Below, in pieces: positions 14,001-26,935 of a stretch of DNA of 64,000 nucleotides. Made by a program: the position numbers and the translations under genes. This DNA comes from Pardosa pseudoannulata (lineage: Eukaryota > Arthropoda > Arachnida > Araneae > Lycosidae): positions 78,325,186-78,389,185 of the forward strand of contig CM063501.1 in assembly GCA_032207245.1 (NCBI GenBank), read 5' to 3'. Under the pieces are notes generated by a model. That model was not told where the DNA came from, did no database searches, and saw only the letters and a program-made list of their open reading frames with translations. How positions within the stretch are numbered: the stretch's first letter is position 1; every line of letters begins with the position of its first letter.

Positions 14001-15615
14001 CATACTTAGAATTAGATTTTATAGATTTTATAAAAAGCAGCATTGGCTAAAAAATATTTACAAACCTGTTTTATACAACGAAAGTTTAACAGTCATTCGT
14101 AATATTTATGTATATTTTTTCCTTTAGATCCTTTCTAGGTAACTTATCTGGTTCATTAACAACCATGCTTTTGGGAGCACCGGAATAGTTGTAGATTTTT
14201 TTAAGTCGTACATTTAAGCGAAAGTTTTATATTTTTTAATATAAGGAATGCAAAAATTTTATAACTATATATTACGTCTTAAAAATTATAATTTTATTAA
14301 AAATCATGTGTTATTTTTATCATTTTTATATGAATTTATTTGTAATTAATCATTAGAATGGCAATTACTGTAATATTATTTTGTGGTACATAGAGTTTAT
14401 ATAGATTTTATAAAAAGCAGCATTACCTAAAAAATATTTGCAGACCTGTTTTATAAAACGAAATGAAAGATTAACAGATATTCTTAATATTTATGTATAT
14501 TCTCTCCTTTAAATCCTTTCTAGGTAACTTCTCAGGTTCATTTATAACCGTGTTTTTATATTATCAGGTTCATTTATAAACTTGTTTACAAAATGATACA
14601 AAAGATTAACAGAAATTCTTAATATTTATTTTACTTTTCCATGTTCATCCGGTACTCATGTTTTAAGCTCATGTTTTTACGTTTTTATCAGGTTCATTTT
14701 TAATCGTGTTTATAAATCGATATGAGAGATTATCAGAAATTCTTAATATTTATATATCTTTCCTTTGGATTTATTTCTAGGTAACTTAACAGGTTCATTT
14801 ACAACCATATTTTTGCGAGTTCCGAAGTAGTTGTAGATTTTTCTTAAGACATAGATTAAAGCGAAATGTTTACACATCTTTCAATATAAGAAAAGCAAAA
14901 ATTAATATCTAAAAATTACGTTTTATAAAAATTATAATTTTAAAATAAAATTACGTAACATTCGGTAATAAAATTATGTGTATCCTGTAAAATATGAGTA
15001 CCGGACTAGTTGCAGATTTTTCTTAAGAAGCACATTAAATAGAGCTTTTTATTATTTTTAATATAAGAAAAACAAAAATTATTAACAAAAAAATTACGTT
15101 TTAAAAAATTATAATTTTTAATTAAAGTCGTGCGCTATTTTTATCATTTATATATGAATTCATTTGTAATTAATCAATACAAAGGAAATTACTGTAATAT
15201 TATTTTGTCTTATATAGACTTTGTACAGATTTTATAAACATCAGCATAAGCTAAAAATATTTACAAACCTGTTTTACAAAACGAAATGAAAGATTAACAG
15301 ACATTCTTAATATTTATGTATATTATTTCCTTTAGATTCTTTCTAGGTAACTTATCTGGTTCATTAACAACCATGTTTTTGGAAGTACCGGAGTAGCTGT
15401 AGATTTTTCTTAAGACATAAAAGCAAACATTTTGTATAAGAAAAGCCAAATTAATAACCAAAAATTGCGTTTCAGAAAAATTTAATTTTAATTAAAATTA
15501 TGTAATATACTTCCTAGAAATCTTTCTAGGTAAGATCTTTAGTAATCTTTAGATCCTTTCTAGGTAATTTATCATGTTGACTTACAACCGTGTATTTGCG
15601 AGTACCGGAATAGTT
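11080..15615. repeat. Tandem array B, about 385-bp monomers with a 3-monomer higher-order repeat
   Basis: About eleven to twelve copies of a monomer marked by CCTTTCTAGGTAACTTATC, GTACCGGAGTAGTTGTAGAT and AAAAAGCAGCATTAGC. The second marker recurs near 11490, 11876, 12250, 12650, 13041, 13430, 13799, 14190, 14830, 15016 and 15402, so most steps are 370-400 bp, with shorter rearranged units between 14560 and 15020. Segments 12539-12721 and 13688-13870 are nearly identical although neighbouring monomers differ. This gives a higher-order period of 1149 bp, or three monomers. The open frames on those two segments are copies of repeat sequence, not paralogous genes. Confidence 0.88.
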
Positions 15616-15915
15616 AGCAGAAACAAAATGGTTGAATGTGGGGGTGCTACCGCAGTTTGGCGTGTCTCAATAGCTATGCGGCGTTTCTCTGGCAGTATCT
15701 TGGTGTGGTCGCAGGAAAATAATGGGCATGATGCCAGCAAGCAGGTCACTCAGAAGGGTTATGCACTTCGCAGAATGCTTGAATAAGTAATGGAAAGGCA
15801 GTTTTGCTGAAGGAGTTCTTTATTTAGAGATGCATTTTTCTCGCCTCCTGTCAAAGCTGATGAAAATGCAGAGGAGACAGAAAAGCACGGGTGACACCAC
15901 GGTGATATTTTCAAA
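15616..15915. other. G+C-richer spacer at the end of array B
   Basis: Base composition changes abruptly here. An open frame from 15574 to 15786 (+) starts in the array and runs through it, with no recognisable domain. TGGGCATGATGCCAG at 15723-15737 nearly repeats the start of the spacer after array A. Its nature is unknown; a transposon end shared by both arrays is one possibility. Confidence 0.35.
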
Positions 15916-16073
15916 ACATGCACTTAATGAAAAAAAATCTTCGTGAAAAATAATATTAAACGAGCTAATATATCACAAAACATGCATAAACACTTAGAAA
16001 ACGCAAGTATGTGAAATATATTACTCCACCCATATTAGATTACTAGTTACATATATAATAAAATATCCATTTT
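15916..16073. other. A+T-rich DNA
   Basis: Nothing recognisable. Confidence 0.5.
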
Positions 16074-18390
16074 TTAACCGTTTAACCGCCTATGTTCCAA
16101 TAATGGAACATGATTTTTAAAATAAAAAAAAATCAGATGTTAAAAAAACTTATAAATATCACTTATAAATGAATTTAACATTACATTATAAAGTATTTTT
16201 TATTTAGTTTAGAAAATTATTTATTTTGTGTATTTATTTTGTTTAGATAATTATTTATTTTTTTTTTTACAATTTTTTGAACTTTAATATATTTTGTCAA
16301 TTTTACTCTCCTTTAGAATTAAATCCAATAGTGTCATAATATTTATCAATTGTACATTATTTAAAGATAAATAAACAAAACAGTTAATATTAAGATGATA
16401 TTATAATTATCAGACTTTAATTTAACTATTTTCATGATCTTTTAAAAATATGCAAAATATAATTATATAACACTCCAATTTTCCAATAATGGAACATGAT
16501 ATTTAAAATAAAAAATTGAGATGTAAAAAAAATCTTATAAATATCACTTATAAATAAATTCAACATTACATTATAAAGTTTTTTTTAAATGAGTTTTACT
16601 TTGTTTAGATAAGTATTTATTTTTTTACAGTTTTTTGAATTTTAATATATTTTGTCAATTTTACTCTCCTTTAGAGTTCAATAGTGTCATAATATTTATC
16701 AATTGTACATTATTTAAAGATCAGTAAACAAAACAGTTAATATTAAGAAGATATTATAATTATCAGACTTTAAATTAGCTATTTTCATGATCTTTTAAAA
16801 ATATGCAAAATATAATTATATAACACACCAATGCTCCAATAATGGAACACGATTTTTTAAAATAAAAAAAAAATCAGATGTAAAAAAAACTTATAAATAT
16901 CACTTATAAATGATTTGAACATTGCATTTTAAAGTATTTTTTACAATAAGTTTTATTTTGTTTAAATAATTCTTTATTTTTTTACATTTTTTAAAATTTT
17001 AATATATTTTTTCAATTTTACTCTCCTTTAGAGTTCAATAGTGTTATAATATTTATCAATTGTACATTATTTAAAGATACGTAAACAAAACAGTTAATAT
17101 TAAGAAGATATTATAATTATCAGACTATAAATTAACTATTTCCATGATCTTTTAAAAATATGCAAAATATAATCCTGTAACACTCTAATGTTCCAAAAAT
17201 GAAACATGATTTTTAAAATAAAAAAATCAGATGTAAAAAAATCTGAAAAATATCGCTTATAAATAAATTGAAGGAGTATTTTTAAATAAGTTTTTCTTTG
17301 TTTAGATAATTATTTATTTTTTCACAATTTTTTGAATTTTAATATATTTTGTCAATTTTACTCTTCTTTAGAGTTCCAATAGTGTCATAATATTTATCAA
17401 TTGTACATTATTTAAAGATAAGTAAACAAAAAAGTTAATATTCAGATAATATTATAATTATCTGACTTTAAATTAACTATTTTCATGATGTTTAAAAATA
17501 TGCAATATAATTATATAACACTCCAATGTTCCAATATTGGAACATGATTTTTAAAATAAAAAAATCAGATGCAAAAATTCTAAAAAATATCGCTTATAAA
17601 AGAATTGAGCATTACATTATAAAGCATTTTTTACAATAAGTTTTACTTTGTTTAGATAATTATTTATTTTTTTACAATTTTTTGAATTTTAATATATTTT
17701 GTCAATTTTACTCTCCTTTTGAGTTCAATAGTGTCATAATATTTATCAATTGTACATTATTTAAAGATAAGTAAACAAAACAGTTAATATTAAGAAGATA
17801 TTATAATTATCAGACTTTAAATTAACTATTTTCATGATCTTTTAAAAATATGCAAAATATAATCATGTAACACTCTAATGTTCCAATAATGGAACATGAT
17901 TTTTAAAATAAAAAAATCAGATGTAAAAAAATCTTATAAATATAGCTTATAAAAGAATTCAACATTACATTATAAAGTATTTTTTACAATAAGTTTTACT
18001 TTGTTTAGATAATTCTTTATTTATTTACAATTTTTTTAATTTTAATATATTTTGTCAATTTTACTCTCCTTTAGAATTAAATTCAATAGTGTCATAATAT
18101 TTATCAATTGTACATTATTTAATGATAAGTAAACAAAACAGTTAATATTAAGAAGATATTATAATTATCAGACTTTAAATTAACTATTTTCATGATCTTT
18201 TAAAAAATATGCGAAATATAATCATGTAACACGACAATGTTCCAATAATGGAACATGACTAGAAAAAACCCTCAAAATTTTTTCTCTTATTTTTAAAACT
18301 TTATTGTGTTTATATACTCTTAATTAATATAATAATCAAATTTCAAGTCATTGGGACTATTCTTTTTTAATTCGGCGTTTAAACGGTTAA
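16074..18390. mobile_element. TTAA-flanked element (2309 bp) filled by tandem array C
   Basis: TTAA at 16074-16077 is followed by CCGTTTAACCGCC. The right side, read on the opposite strand, is TTAA (18387-18390) followed by CCGTTTAAACGCC, a 12 of 13 match. A TTAA duplication with short inverted termini is the hallmark of piggyBac-type cut-and-paste elements. The inside has no transposase and is almost entirely array C. A chance match of two 17-bp ends is unlikely in ordinary DNA but less so in A+T-rich DNA; the G+C-containing part (ACCGCC/ACGCC) makes it credible. It would be a non-autonomous element moved by a transposase made elsewhere. Confidence 0.72.
16093..18256. repeat. Tandem array C, about 355-bp monomers each starting with a palindrome
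   Basis: Six full monomers are bounded by seven copies of the palindrome TGTTCCAATAATGGAACA or variants of it, starting near 16093, 16480, 16832, 17189, 17527, 17879 and 18239. The arms are TGTTCCA and TGGAACA around ATAA. Between them each unit carries the same ordered motifs, such as TTACTCTCCTTTAGAGTTCA, TCAATTGTACATTATTTAAA and TTTCATGATCTTTTAAAAA. The sequence before each internal palindrome (TAACACTCCAATGTTCC) resembles the element's own left end (TAACCGCCTATGTTCC). Confidence 0.9.
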
Positions 18391-18810
18391 TATTTTAATA
18401 GATAAATACAATTTAGATTTTAAACCACATATAAACATTGCTTTCAATCAACTAAACTTGAACGATATTTACATGAGTCTATGTTAACATATATTATGAT
18501 TCGATTCAAATCACTGTATCTCGAAACAATTTTCTACATTATATGTGTAATGTAAGGCTTGAACATTCAAGTAATACCATATAATTCTTAATTATTATGC
18601 ATTATATATCTTCCTCATTTTCTTCCTAATAAATTTGAGGCAATATATATTTACTATTTACATTTCCTCTTTAATTTATGCCTTTTATTATAAAGAATCT
18701 CTTTTATATACGTTTTACAAGAAATTAACTTTGTTTTTTAATATTTTTACTTTTAAATGAAAGTTAAAACCTCAAAATTTAAAAAAACAATGAATTCTCG
18801 ACTAAGTAAA
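18391..18810. other. A+T-rich DNA
   Basis: No gene or repeat recognised. Confidence 0.5.
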
Positions 18811-19350
18811 ATTTGGTTTGGTTGGGCGCACTACGATCTACTTTTCTGCAACACGAGGGTTAATGAAACTGGGACCTACTGCTTAAAGTCGATTCCGAAC
18901 GGATACAAACATCATGCCACAGTGAGATTCGTACCCACTAATTTCGGTTCCGAAGATCAGTGTCCTAACCATTCGGCTATCGTTCGGCAGGCAAAACTTG
19001 ACTGAAAATTAACAGAAGATCGATACTTCCATTCAGCTGAATTAAGAATCACACTGTGCATGCCACAGTAAGATTCGTACTCATTAATTTCGGTTCTGAA
19101 GATCACCGTCCTGAACATTCGGCTATCATTCGGCAGGCAAAATTTGACTGAAAACTAACAGAAGATAGATACTTCCATTCAGCTGAGTTAAGAATCAAAC
19201 TATTCATGTCACAGTGACATTCGTACCCACTAATTTCGTTGCTGAAGATCAGCGTCCTAATCATTCGGCTATCGTTCGGCAGGCAAAATTTGATTGAAAA
19301 TTAGCAGAAGATTACTTCCATTCAGCTTAATTAGAAATTATACCTAAAAA
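18811..19350 (-). mobile_element. SINE-A copy 2 with three tandem tRNA-like heads
   Basis: Read on the minus strand, the 3' part (tail and body, about 18811-18912) is present once. The tRNA-like head plus about 70 bp lying 5' of it is present three times: CATGCCACAGTGAG starts at 18913 and 19059, and a one-base variant starts at 19205, a strict 146-bp step. Each unit ends with GTTCGGCAGGCAAAA and a segment containing CTTCCATTCAGCT. That extra segment is absent from the other SINE-A copies, so it is probably flanking DNA captured when the region duplicated in tandem. Small differences between units show the duplication is not brand new. An open frame at 18757-19005 crosses it by chance. Confidence 0.85.
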
Positions 19351-19600
19351 GGGAAAGAAAAAAAATATTTTAATATTTTTAATTGTGTAATGTATATTAT
19401 TATTATTAGCGTGACAGGTAATACAAATATTTCTATTAATAATACAAATATTTTTTAGTATTTTTCCATTCATTGAATATACGAAACATTCTGCACTTCT
19501 AGATATTATGTAGTTTTAAAATTTATCGAATATTTAAACTATGCAATATAAAAATAATTCAAAGAACATAATTTAATTTAAGTACTTAAAAGATCGGCCA
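19351..19600. other. A+T-rich DNA
   Basis: Nothing recognisable. Confidence 0.5.
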
Positions 19601-19860
19601 GATATATTTCATTTAAAAATAATTCATTTAATAATTCATTTAATAATTCATTAATAATTTCTAATAATTTTTAATAATTCATTAAATTAATAAAAATTAA
19701 ATCATTAAATTAATTAAAATTCATTAAATTAATAATTTTTAATAATTCATTAAATTAATAAAAATTAAATCATTAAATTAATTAAAATTCATTAAATTAA
19801 TAATTTTTAATAATTCATTAATAATTTCAATAATTCATTTAAAATAATTCATTTAATAAT
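19601..19860. repeat. AATTCATTAAT-type low-complexity repeat with a ~68-bp period
   Basis: TTTTAATAATTCATTAA recurs near 19669, 19737 and 19804, with nearly identical DNA between, inside a broader zone of ATTCATTTAATA units. Confidence 0.8.
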
Positions 19861-21235
19861 TTTCATTCATGACAAACTATTTGCGAGTTCATGAAAATAA
19901 ATAAGAATATTCAAAGTATTTATGAATTAATTTTCTACTTTTTATATTTTGCACAGAAAAGAATGGATAATTTTCTATATATATTATCCACGAATATTTA
20001 TGAGGACATCTAAGTTTCGTATTTGAAAGTAAATGTATGGAAAATTTCTAATAATCCTCTTTTTGAAACCATTAATAGTTTTCAAAATTAATGAGATTAT
20101 ATCATTAAATAAATACTTTCCCAGAAGTATTTTGCTAATTACGAATTGAATTTTAATGTAGTTTGTAAAAAAAAAAAAAACAGAAGAAACTGAATGTGAA
20201 AGTCTGCTGTAGCTTGAGTTTCTATATTAGTTTAAAGAACAATTAATTAGTTAAAATTTAAGTTTAAGAAATAATTGTTCATTTCATAATACATTTTCAT
20301 GGCAACTATTAGGGAGTTTATAAGAATAGACAAAAGAATATGCAATTCTACCATTTATTCCTAATTATTATTGATTATTATTATTCACTTAAATTTTACC
20401 TTGAAATAATATTTACTTTCACATAAATTTATTACTGATTACGTTTTAAATTTTCAAGTAGTTTGCTTAAAAACAGATATTAATTTTAAAGTCTATTGTC
20501 TCCTTAAACTCAAATATTATAGATTATTGTTAAGAAAATTTATATTAATTTAATAATCTTTTCGTGACCAACGAGTTGATGCGAATAGATAAAAAAAGTC
20601 AAAGTACTCTTAAATTAGTTTTCTGCTATTTATATGTAAAAGTATTTTCATGGAAAATTTACAATAATGCTCGTTTTGAAATAATTAATCATTTTCAAAA
20701 TTATTGCGATTATACCATGAAATAATTGACACTCTCATACAAATATATCGCTAATAACATATTATATTTTCACAAAAATGGTTTTTTCACAAAATGGTTT
20801 ACACAAAAATGGAAGAAATTAAATTTGAATGTCCATTGTTCCCTTAAATTCAAATGTTACAGATTTTAGTTAAAAAGAATAATTCATTTAATAATTTTCA
20901 TTCATGACAAACTATTTGCGAGTTCATAAAAATAAATTAGAATATTCAAAGTATTTATGATTTAATTTTCTACATTTATATTTAAAAGTATTTGCATGGA
21001 ACATTTGCAGTCATGCTTTTTACAATTAATAATTTTCAAAACTATTGTGATTATACCATGAAATACTATCAAATACATTGTATACATTAAGTAGTAAATT
21101 TCAAGTAGTTTTCACAAAAAGAAAACCGAATAAATTCAATTTCAATGTCTATTGTAACTTAAAATACCAATATTAGTTAAATTAGTTTAATTAGTGACTA
21201 TTTTAGTTAAAATGCAATAAGTAATTTTCCTTATA
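19861..21235. repeat. Degenerate tandem array D1, roughly 330-bp units
   Basis: Four to five diverged copies. TTTTCATTCATGACAAACTA occurs near 19860 and 20897, with weaker versions near 20300 and 20565. Other shared motifs are TTGCGAGTTCAT and TTAAATTCAAATRTTA. The right end merges into array D2, whose monomer shares the start (TTTTCATGG, then an AATTATTAG-type sequence). Confidence 0.65.
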
Positions 21236-24050
21236 TTTTTTCATGGCCAATTATTAGTGAATCGAAGAAAATAAAAATATACAAATTATTCAAATTCATT
21301 TTCTACCTTTAATTCCTAATTATTATTTAAAGTGTGCTTATAATTCTCAATCCATTCACCCATTCGAGACCTTTCCTAATTTCATGACTGCATATTAATA
21401 CATTTTTCTATTAGTTAATCTTTCTATTAGTTTTTATAATATTAGTAAATAAACCCAGTTTAATTAGTGAATGTTTTAGTTAAAATGCAATAAGTAATTT
21501 TCCTTATATTTTTTTCATGGGCAATTATTAGTGAATCGATGAGAATAAAAATATACAAATTATTCAAATTACTTTTATACTTTTAATTCCTAATTATTAT
21601 TTAAACTGTGCTTATCATTCTTAATCCATTCACCCGAGACCTTTCCTAATTTCATTCTTGCATATGAATACATTTTTCTATTAGTTTTTTTAATATTAGT
21701 AAATAAACCCAGTTTAATTAGTGAATGTTTTAGTTAAAATGCAATAAGTAATTTTCCTTATATTTTTTCATGGGCAATTATTAGTGAATCGATGAGAATA
21801 GAAATATACAAATTATTCAAATTAATTTTCTACCTTTAATTCCTAATTATTATTTAAACTGTGCTTATTATTCTCAATCCATTTACCCATTCGAGACCTT
21901 TCCTAATTTCATACTGCATATTAATACATTTTTCTATTAGATTTTATAATATTAGTAAATAATCCCAGTTTAATTAGTGAATGTTTTAGTTAAAATACAA
22001 TAAGTAATTTTCCTTATATTGTTTCATGGGCAATTATTGGTGAATCAATGAGAATAAAAATATACAAATTATTCAAATTCATTTTCTACCTTTAATTCCT
22101 AATTATTATTTAAACTGTACTTATTATTCTCAATCCATTCCCCCAATCGAGACCTTTCTTAATTTCATGACTGCATATTAATGCATTTTTCTATTAGTTA
22201 ATATTTCTATTAATTTTTATAATATTAGTAAATAAACCCAGTTCAATTAGTGAAAGTTTTAGTTAAAATGCAATAAGTAATTTTCCTTATATTGTTTCAT
22301 GGGCATTTATTAGTGAATCGATGGGAATAGAAATATACAAATTATTCAAATTAACTTTCTACCTTTAATTCCTAATTATTATTTAAACTGTGCTTATTGT
22401 TCTCAACCCATTCACCCATTCGAGACCTTTCCTAATTTCATGACTGCATATTAATACATTTTTCTATTAGTTAATTTTTCTATTAGTTTTTATAATATTA
22501 GTAAATAAACCCAGTTTAATTAGTGAATGTTTTAGTTAAAATGCAATAAGTAATTTTCCTTATATTCTTTCATGAGCAATTATTAGTGAAACAAATGAGA
22601 ATAAAAATATAGAAATTATTCAAATTAGTTTTCTACCTTTAATTCCTAATTATTATTTAAACTGTGTTTATTATTCTCAATCCATTCACCCATTCGAGAC
22701 CTTTCCTAATTTCATGACTGCATATTAATACATTTTTCTATTAGTTTTTATAATAGTAAATAAACCCAGTTTAATTAATGAATGTTTTAGTTAAAATGCA
22801 ATAAGTAATTTTCCTTATATTGTTTCATGGGCAATTATTGGTGAATCAATGAGAATAAAAATATACATATTATTCAAATTAATTTTCTACCTTTAATTCC
22901 TAATTATTATTTAAACTGTGCTTATTCTTCTCAATCCATTCACCCATTCGAGACCTTTTCTAATTTCATGACTGCATATTAATACATTTTTCTATTAGTT
23001 TTTATAATAGTAAATAAACCCAGTTTAATTAATGAATGTTTTAGTTAAAATGCAATAAGTAATTTTCCTTATATTGTTTCATGGGCAATTATTGGTGAAT
23101 CAATGAGAATAAAAATATACATATTATTCAAATTAATTTTCTACCTTTAATTCCTAATTATTATTTAAACTGTGCTTATTCTTCTCAATCCATTCACCCA
23201 TTCGAGACCTTTTCTAATTTCATGACTGCATATTAATACATTTTTCTATTAGTTAATATTTCTATTAAATTTTATAATATTAGTAAATAAACCCAGTTCA
23301 ATTAGTGAAAGTTTTAGTTAAAATGCAATAAGTAATTTTCCTTATATTGTTTCATGGGCATTTATTAGTGAATCGATGGGAATAGAAATATACAAATTAT
23401 TCAAATTAATTTTCTACCTTTAATTCCTAATTATTATTTAAACTGTGCTTATTATTCTCAATCCATTCCCCCAATCGAGACCTTCCTTAATTTCATGACT
23501 GCATATTAATACATTTTTCTATTAGTTAATTTTTCTATTAGTTTTTATAATATTAGTAAATAAACCCAGTTTAATTAGTGAAAGTTTTAGTTAAAATGCA
23601 ATAAGTAATTTTCCTTATATTCTTTCATGAGCAATTATTAGTGAAACAAATGAGAATAAAAATATAGAAATTATTCAAATTAGTTTTCTACCTTTAATTC
23701 CTAATTATTATTTAAACTGTGTTTATTATTCTCAATCCATTCACCCATTCGAGACCTTTCCTAATTTCATGACTGCATATGAATACATTTTTCTATTAGT
23801 TTTTATAATATTAATAAATAAACCCAGTTTAGTTAGTGAATGTTTTAGTTAAAATGCAATAAGTAATTTTCCTTATATTTTTTCATGGGCAATTATTAGT
23901 GAATCGATGAGAATAAAAATATACAAATTATTCAAATTAATTTTCTACCTTTAATTCCTAATTATTATTTAAACTGTGCTTATTATTCTCAACCCATTCA
24001 CCCATTCGAGACCTTTCCTAATTTCACGACTGCATATTAATACATTTTTC
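21236..24050. repeat. Tandem array D2, about 265-bp monomers with a ~1055-bp higher-order repeat
   Basis: Eleven copies. TTTCATGGGCAATTATT or a variant starts near 21237, 21513, 21766, 22024, 22296, 22568, 22825, 23080, 23348, 23625 and 23880. Other constant parts are CATTCGAGACCTTTCC and AATAAACCCAGTTTAATTAG. Private variants recur four monomers apart: GGGCATTTATTAGTG at 22296 and 23348, and GAGCAATTATTAGTGAAACA at 22568 and 23625. The higher-order period is therefore about 1052-1057 bp. Confidence 0.92.
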
Positions 24051-24400
24051 TCTGGTGTCCTGGTATACGAGTCGTACTCCCACTGAATCCAAATGATGGA
24101 ATTTTTATTGATCGTTCAGCATGGAAAATCCCCCTGACTACACCGAACTTAAATCGGCAGTCGGCCATTTCGAATGCATTTCACGTCTCTATAGGATAGA
24201 CAAGATGGATCATTCGATTTTTCATTTTGGATCTCGGAAATTGCATTACGATATGAAATTTTCATTCCTGCGTACTTATTCAGGTGAAAAATAGACTCTG
24301 ACACAATGATTGTCCCATATTGCATTATTGATACACTTTTTCGAAGTTAACGCTCTTTATTTCCTTCAGAAAAGTGGTGTTGTAGGATAGGTCTTTCAAA
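24051..24400. other. Less A+T-rich spacer between arrays D2 and E
   Basis: The sequence changes abruptly at about 24051 (CTCTGGTGTCCTGGTATACG). It is not repeated elsewhere in the window and has no recognisable coding potential. The minus-strand open frame at 24347-24577 lies mostly in array E. Confidence 0.4.
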
Positions 24401-26935
24401 TTGAATTTTCGACTGGTTAGTCCACGTAAAAAAAGTGCCTTTATCTGAAGTTAAAAGCATGTTTTTGTTTATTACAGGGTTATTACAACTGAAAGTGACA
24501 GTCGATGGGTTACATTTAACAGTATGATTACAGAAGTTTGGCATTTTAAACCTCGGTACCTCAGCTGGGTTACCCATATAAACGAATGTGTTGTTTTTAA
24601 ATTCAAAAGAGGCATTTGTATATTACAGTGTTATTTTAAATCAGATATACATTTCAATGTGTTAAATTTAACACTATGATTACGGAAGAGTGCTATTTCA
24701 AACTTGCGATTTTTTTCTCCTGTAGTCCACGTAAAAAAAATTTTTAGTTAAATTTAAAGTAGCGCATTTTGTATATCACAAGGTTATTATAAATCAGAGA
24801 TAATGCAGTTCAATGGGTTATGTATAACACTATGATTTAAGATAGGGTGCCATTTTAATTCTTGCAATTTTCATCCTGGGTTATTCCACGTAAATAAATC
24901 GTCTTCAGATGAATTTAAAGGAGTGCCTTTTGCATATTACAAGGTTATTATAAATCAGATACAGTTTAAAGGGTTATATTTAACGCTATGATTACGGGAG
25001 ATTGCCATTTCAAAAATCGTGCGATTTTTTTCCGCCTGGGTAGTCCACGTAGAAAGAGTGTTTTTAGTTGAATTTTAAGTAGTGAATTTTGTAAATCACA
25101 AAGGTTATTATAAATCCGTTACAGTTCAATGGTTATATTTAACACTATGATTACTGGATTTTTCCTCCTGTGTAGTCCACGTCATCAAATTGTTAATTGT
25201 TGAATTAATAGAGTTCATTTTGCATATCACAAGGTTATTATAAATCAGTGAGGCAGTTCAATGCGTTATATTTAACACAGCGATTAAGAATGTGCCATTT
25301 TAATTCTTGCAATTTTCTCCTGGATAAATTCCATGTAAACAAATTATTTTAGTTGAATTTAAAAGGAGTGCATTTTGCATATCACAAGGTTATTATGTCA
25401 GATGCAGTTTAATGGGTTATATTTAACACTATGATTATGAGAGGGTGCCATTTCAAACCTTGTGATTTTCCTCCTGTGTAGTCCACATGAAAAAAGTGTT
25501 TTTAGTTCAATTTAAAGAGTGCGTTTTCTATATCACAAGGTTATAATAAATCAGAGATACAGTTCAATGGGTTATATTTAACATATGATTAAGATAGGAG
25601 TGCCATTTTAAGTTCTTGCGATTCTCTTCTTGGGTAGTCCACTTAAATTGTTTTAGTTGAATTTAAAAAGTGCATTTTGCATATCACAAGGTTATTATAA
25701 ATCAGATACAGTTTAATGGGTTATATTTAACACTATTATTACAAGAGGGTGCTATTTCAAACCTTGTGATTTTCCTCCTGTGTAGTCCACGACATCAAAT
25801 TGTTTTTAGTTGAATTTAAAAGGAGTGCATTTTTCATATCACAAGGTTATTATAAATCAGATACAGTTCAATGGGTTATATTTAACACTATTTTTAAGAT
25901 AGGTGCCATTTTAATCCTTGCAATTTTCCTCTGGGTAGTCCACGTAAAAAATCATTTTTAGTTGAATTTAAAAGTGCATTTTGCATATCACAAGGTTATT
26001 ATAAATCAGATTCAGTTTAACTGGGTTATTATTACCATGATTAAGAGGGTGCCATTTTAATCCTTGGGATTTTCCTCCTGTGTAGTCCACGTCACCAAAT
26101 TGTTTTTAGTTGAATTTAAAGGAGTGAATTTTTACATATCACAAGGTTATTGTAAATCAGAGAGGCAGTTCAATGGGTTATATTTAACACTATGATTAAG
26201 AGGGTGCCATTTTAATTCTTGCAATTATCCTCCTGGGTAGTCCACGTAAACAAATCATTTTTAGTTGAATTTAAAGGAGTGCATTTTGCATATTACAAGG
26301 TTATTATAAATCAAGATACAGTTCAATGGGTTATATTTATTACTATGATTAAGATAGTACCATTTTTAAAACTTGCAATTTTCCTTCTGTGTAGTCCACG
26401 TAAAAAAATATGTTTTTAGTTGAATTTAAAAGAGTGCATTTTAATATCACAAGGTTATTATAAATCAGATGCAGTTTAATGGGTTATATTTTAACACTAT
26501 TATTACGGTAGGGCGCCATTTTAACTTGTGATTTTCCTCCTGGGTAGTCCACGTAAAAAATGTGTTTAGTTTAATTTAAAATAGTGCGTTTTCTATATAC
26601 AAGGTATAATAAATCAGAGATACAGTTCAAGGTTATTTATACTATGATTAAGATAGGGTGCCATTTTAATGCGATTCTCTTTTATAGTCCACTAAATTGT
26701 TTTAGTTGAATTTAAAGAAGTGTTTTGCATATCACAAGGTTATTATAAATCAGAGAGGCAGTTCGATGAGTAAAATATAATTAAAGCCATTTTTAATTCT
26801 TGCAATTTCTTGGGTAGTCCACATAAACAAATCATTAGTTGAATTTTAAAGGAGGGCATTTTGCATATCACAAGGTTATTATGTCAGATAGTCCACGTGA
26901 AAATAAATATGTTTTTATTTGGAGTTAAAAGATTG
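24401..26935. repeat. Tandem array E, about 153-bp monomers
   Basis: About sixteen copies marked by GTAGTCCACGTAAA and TATCACAAGGTTATTATAAA. The first marker recurs about every 130-160 bp from 24417 to 26888 (for example 25781, 25937, 26081, 26236, 26391, 26545). The leftmost copies are most diverged. The rightmost copies, after about 26560, have many small deletions and are shorter. Confidence 0.92.

Noticed and set aside
16093..18256. Palindrome TGTTCC-N6-GGAACA as a steroid-receptor response element
   Set aside because: The half-sites are everted and spaced differently from the canonical GAACA-N3-TGTTC element.
21236..24050. CRISPR-like array
   Set aside because: Units are about 265 bp with no constant-repeat and variable-spacer pattern, and the DNA is plainly eukaryotic.
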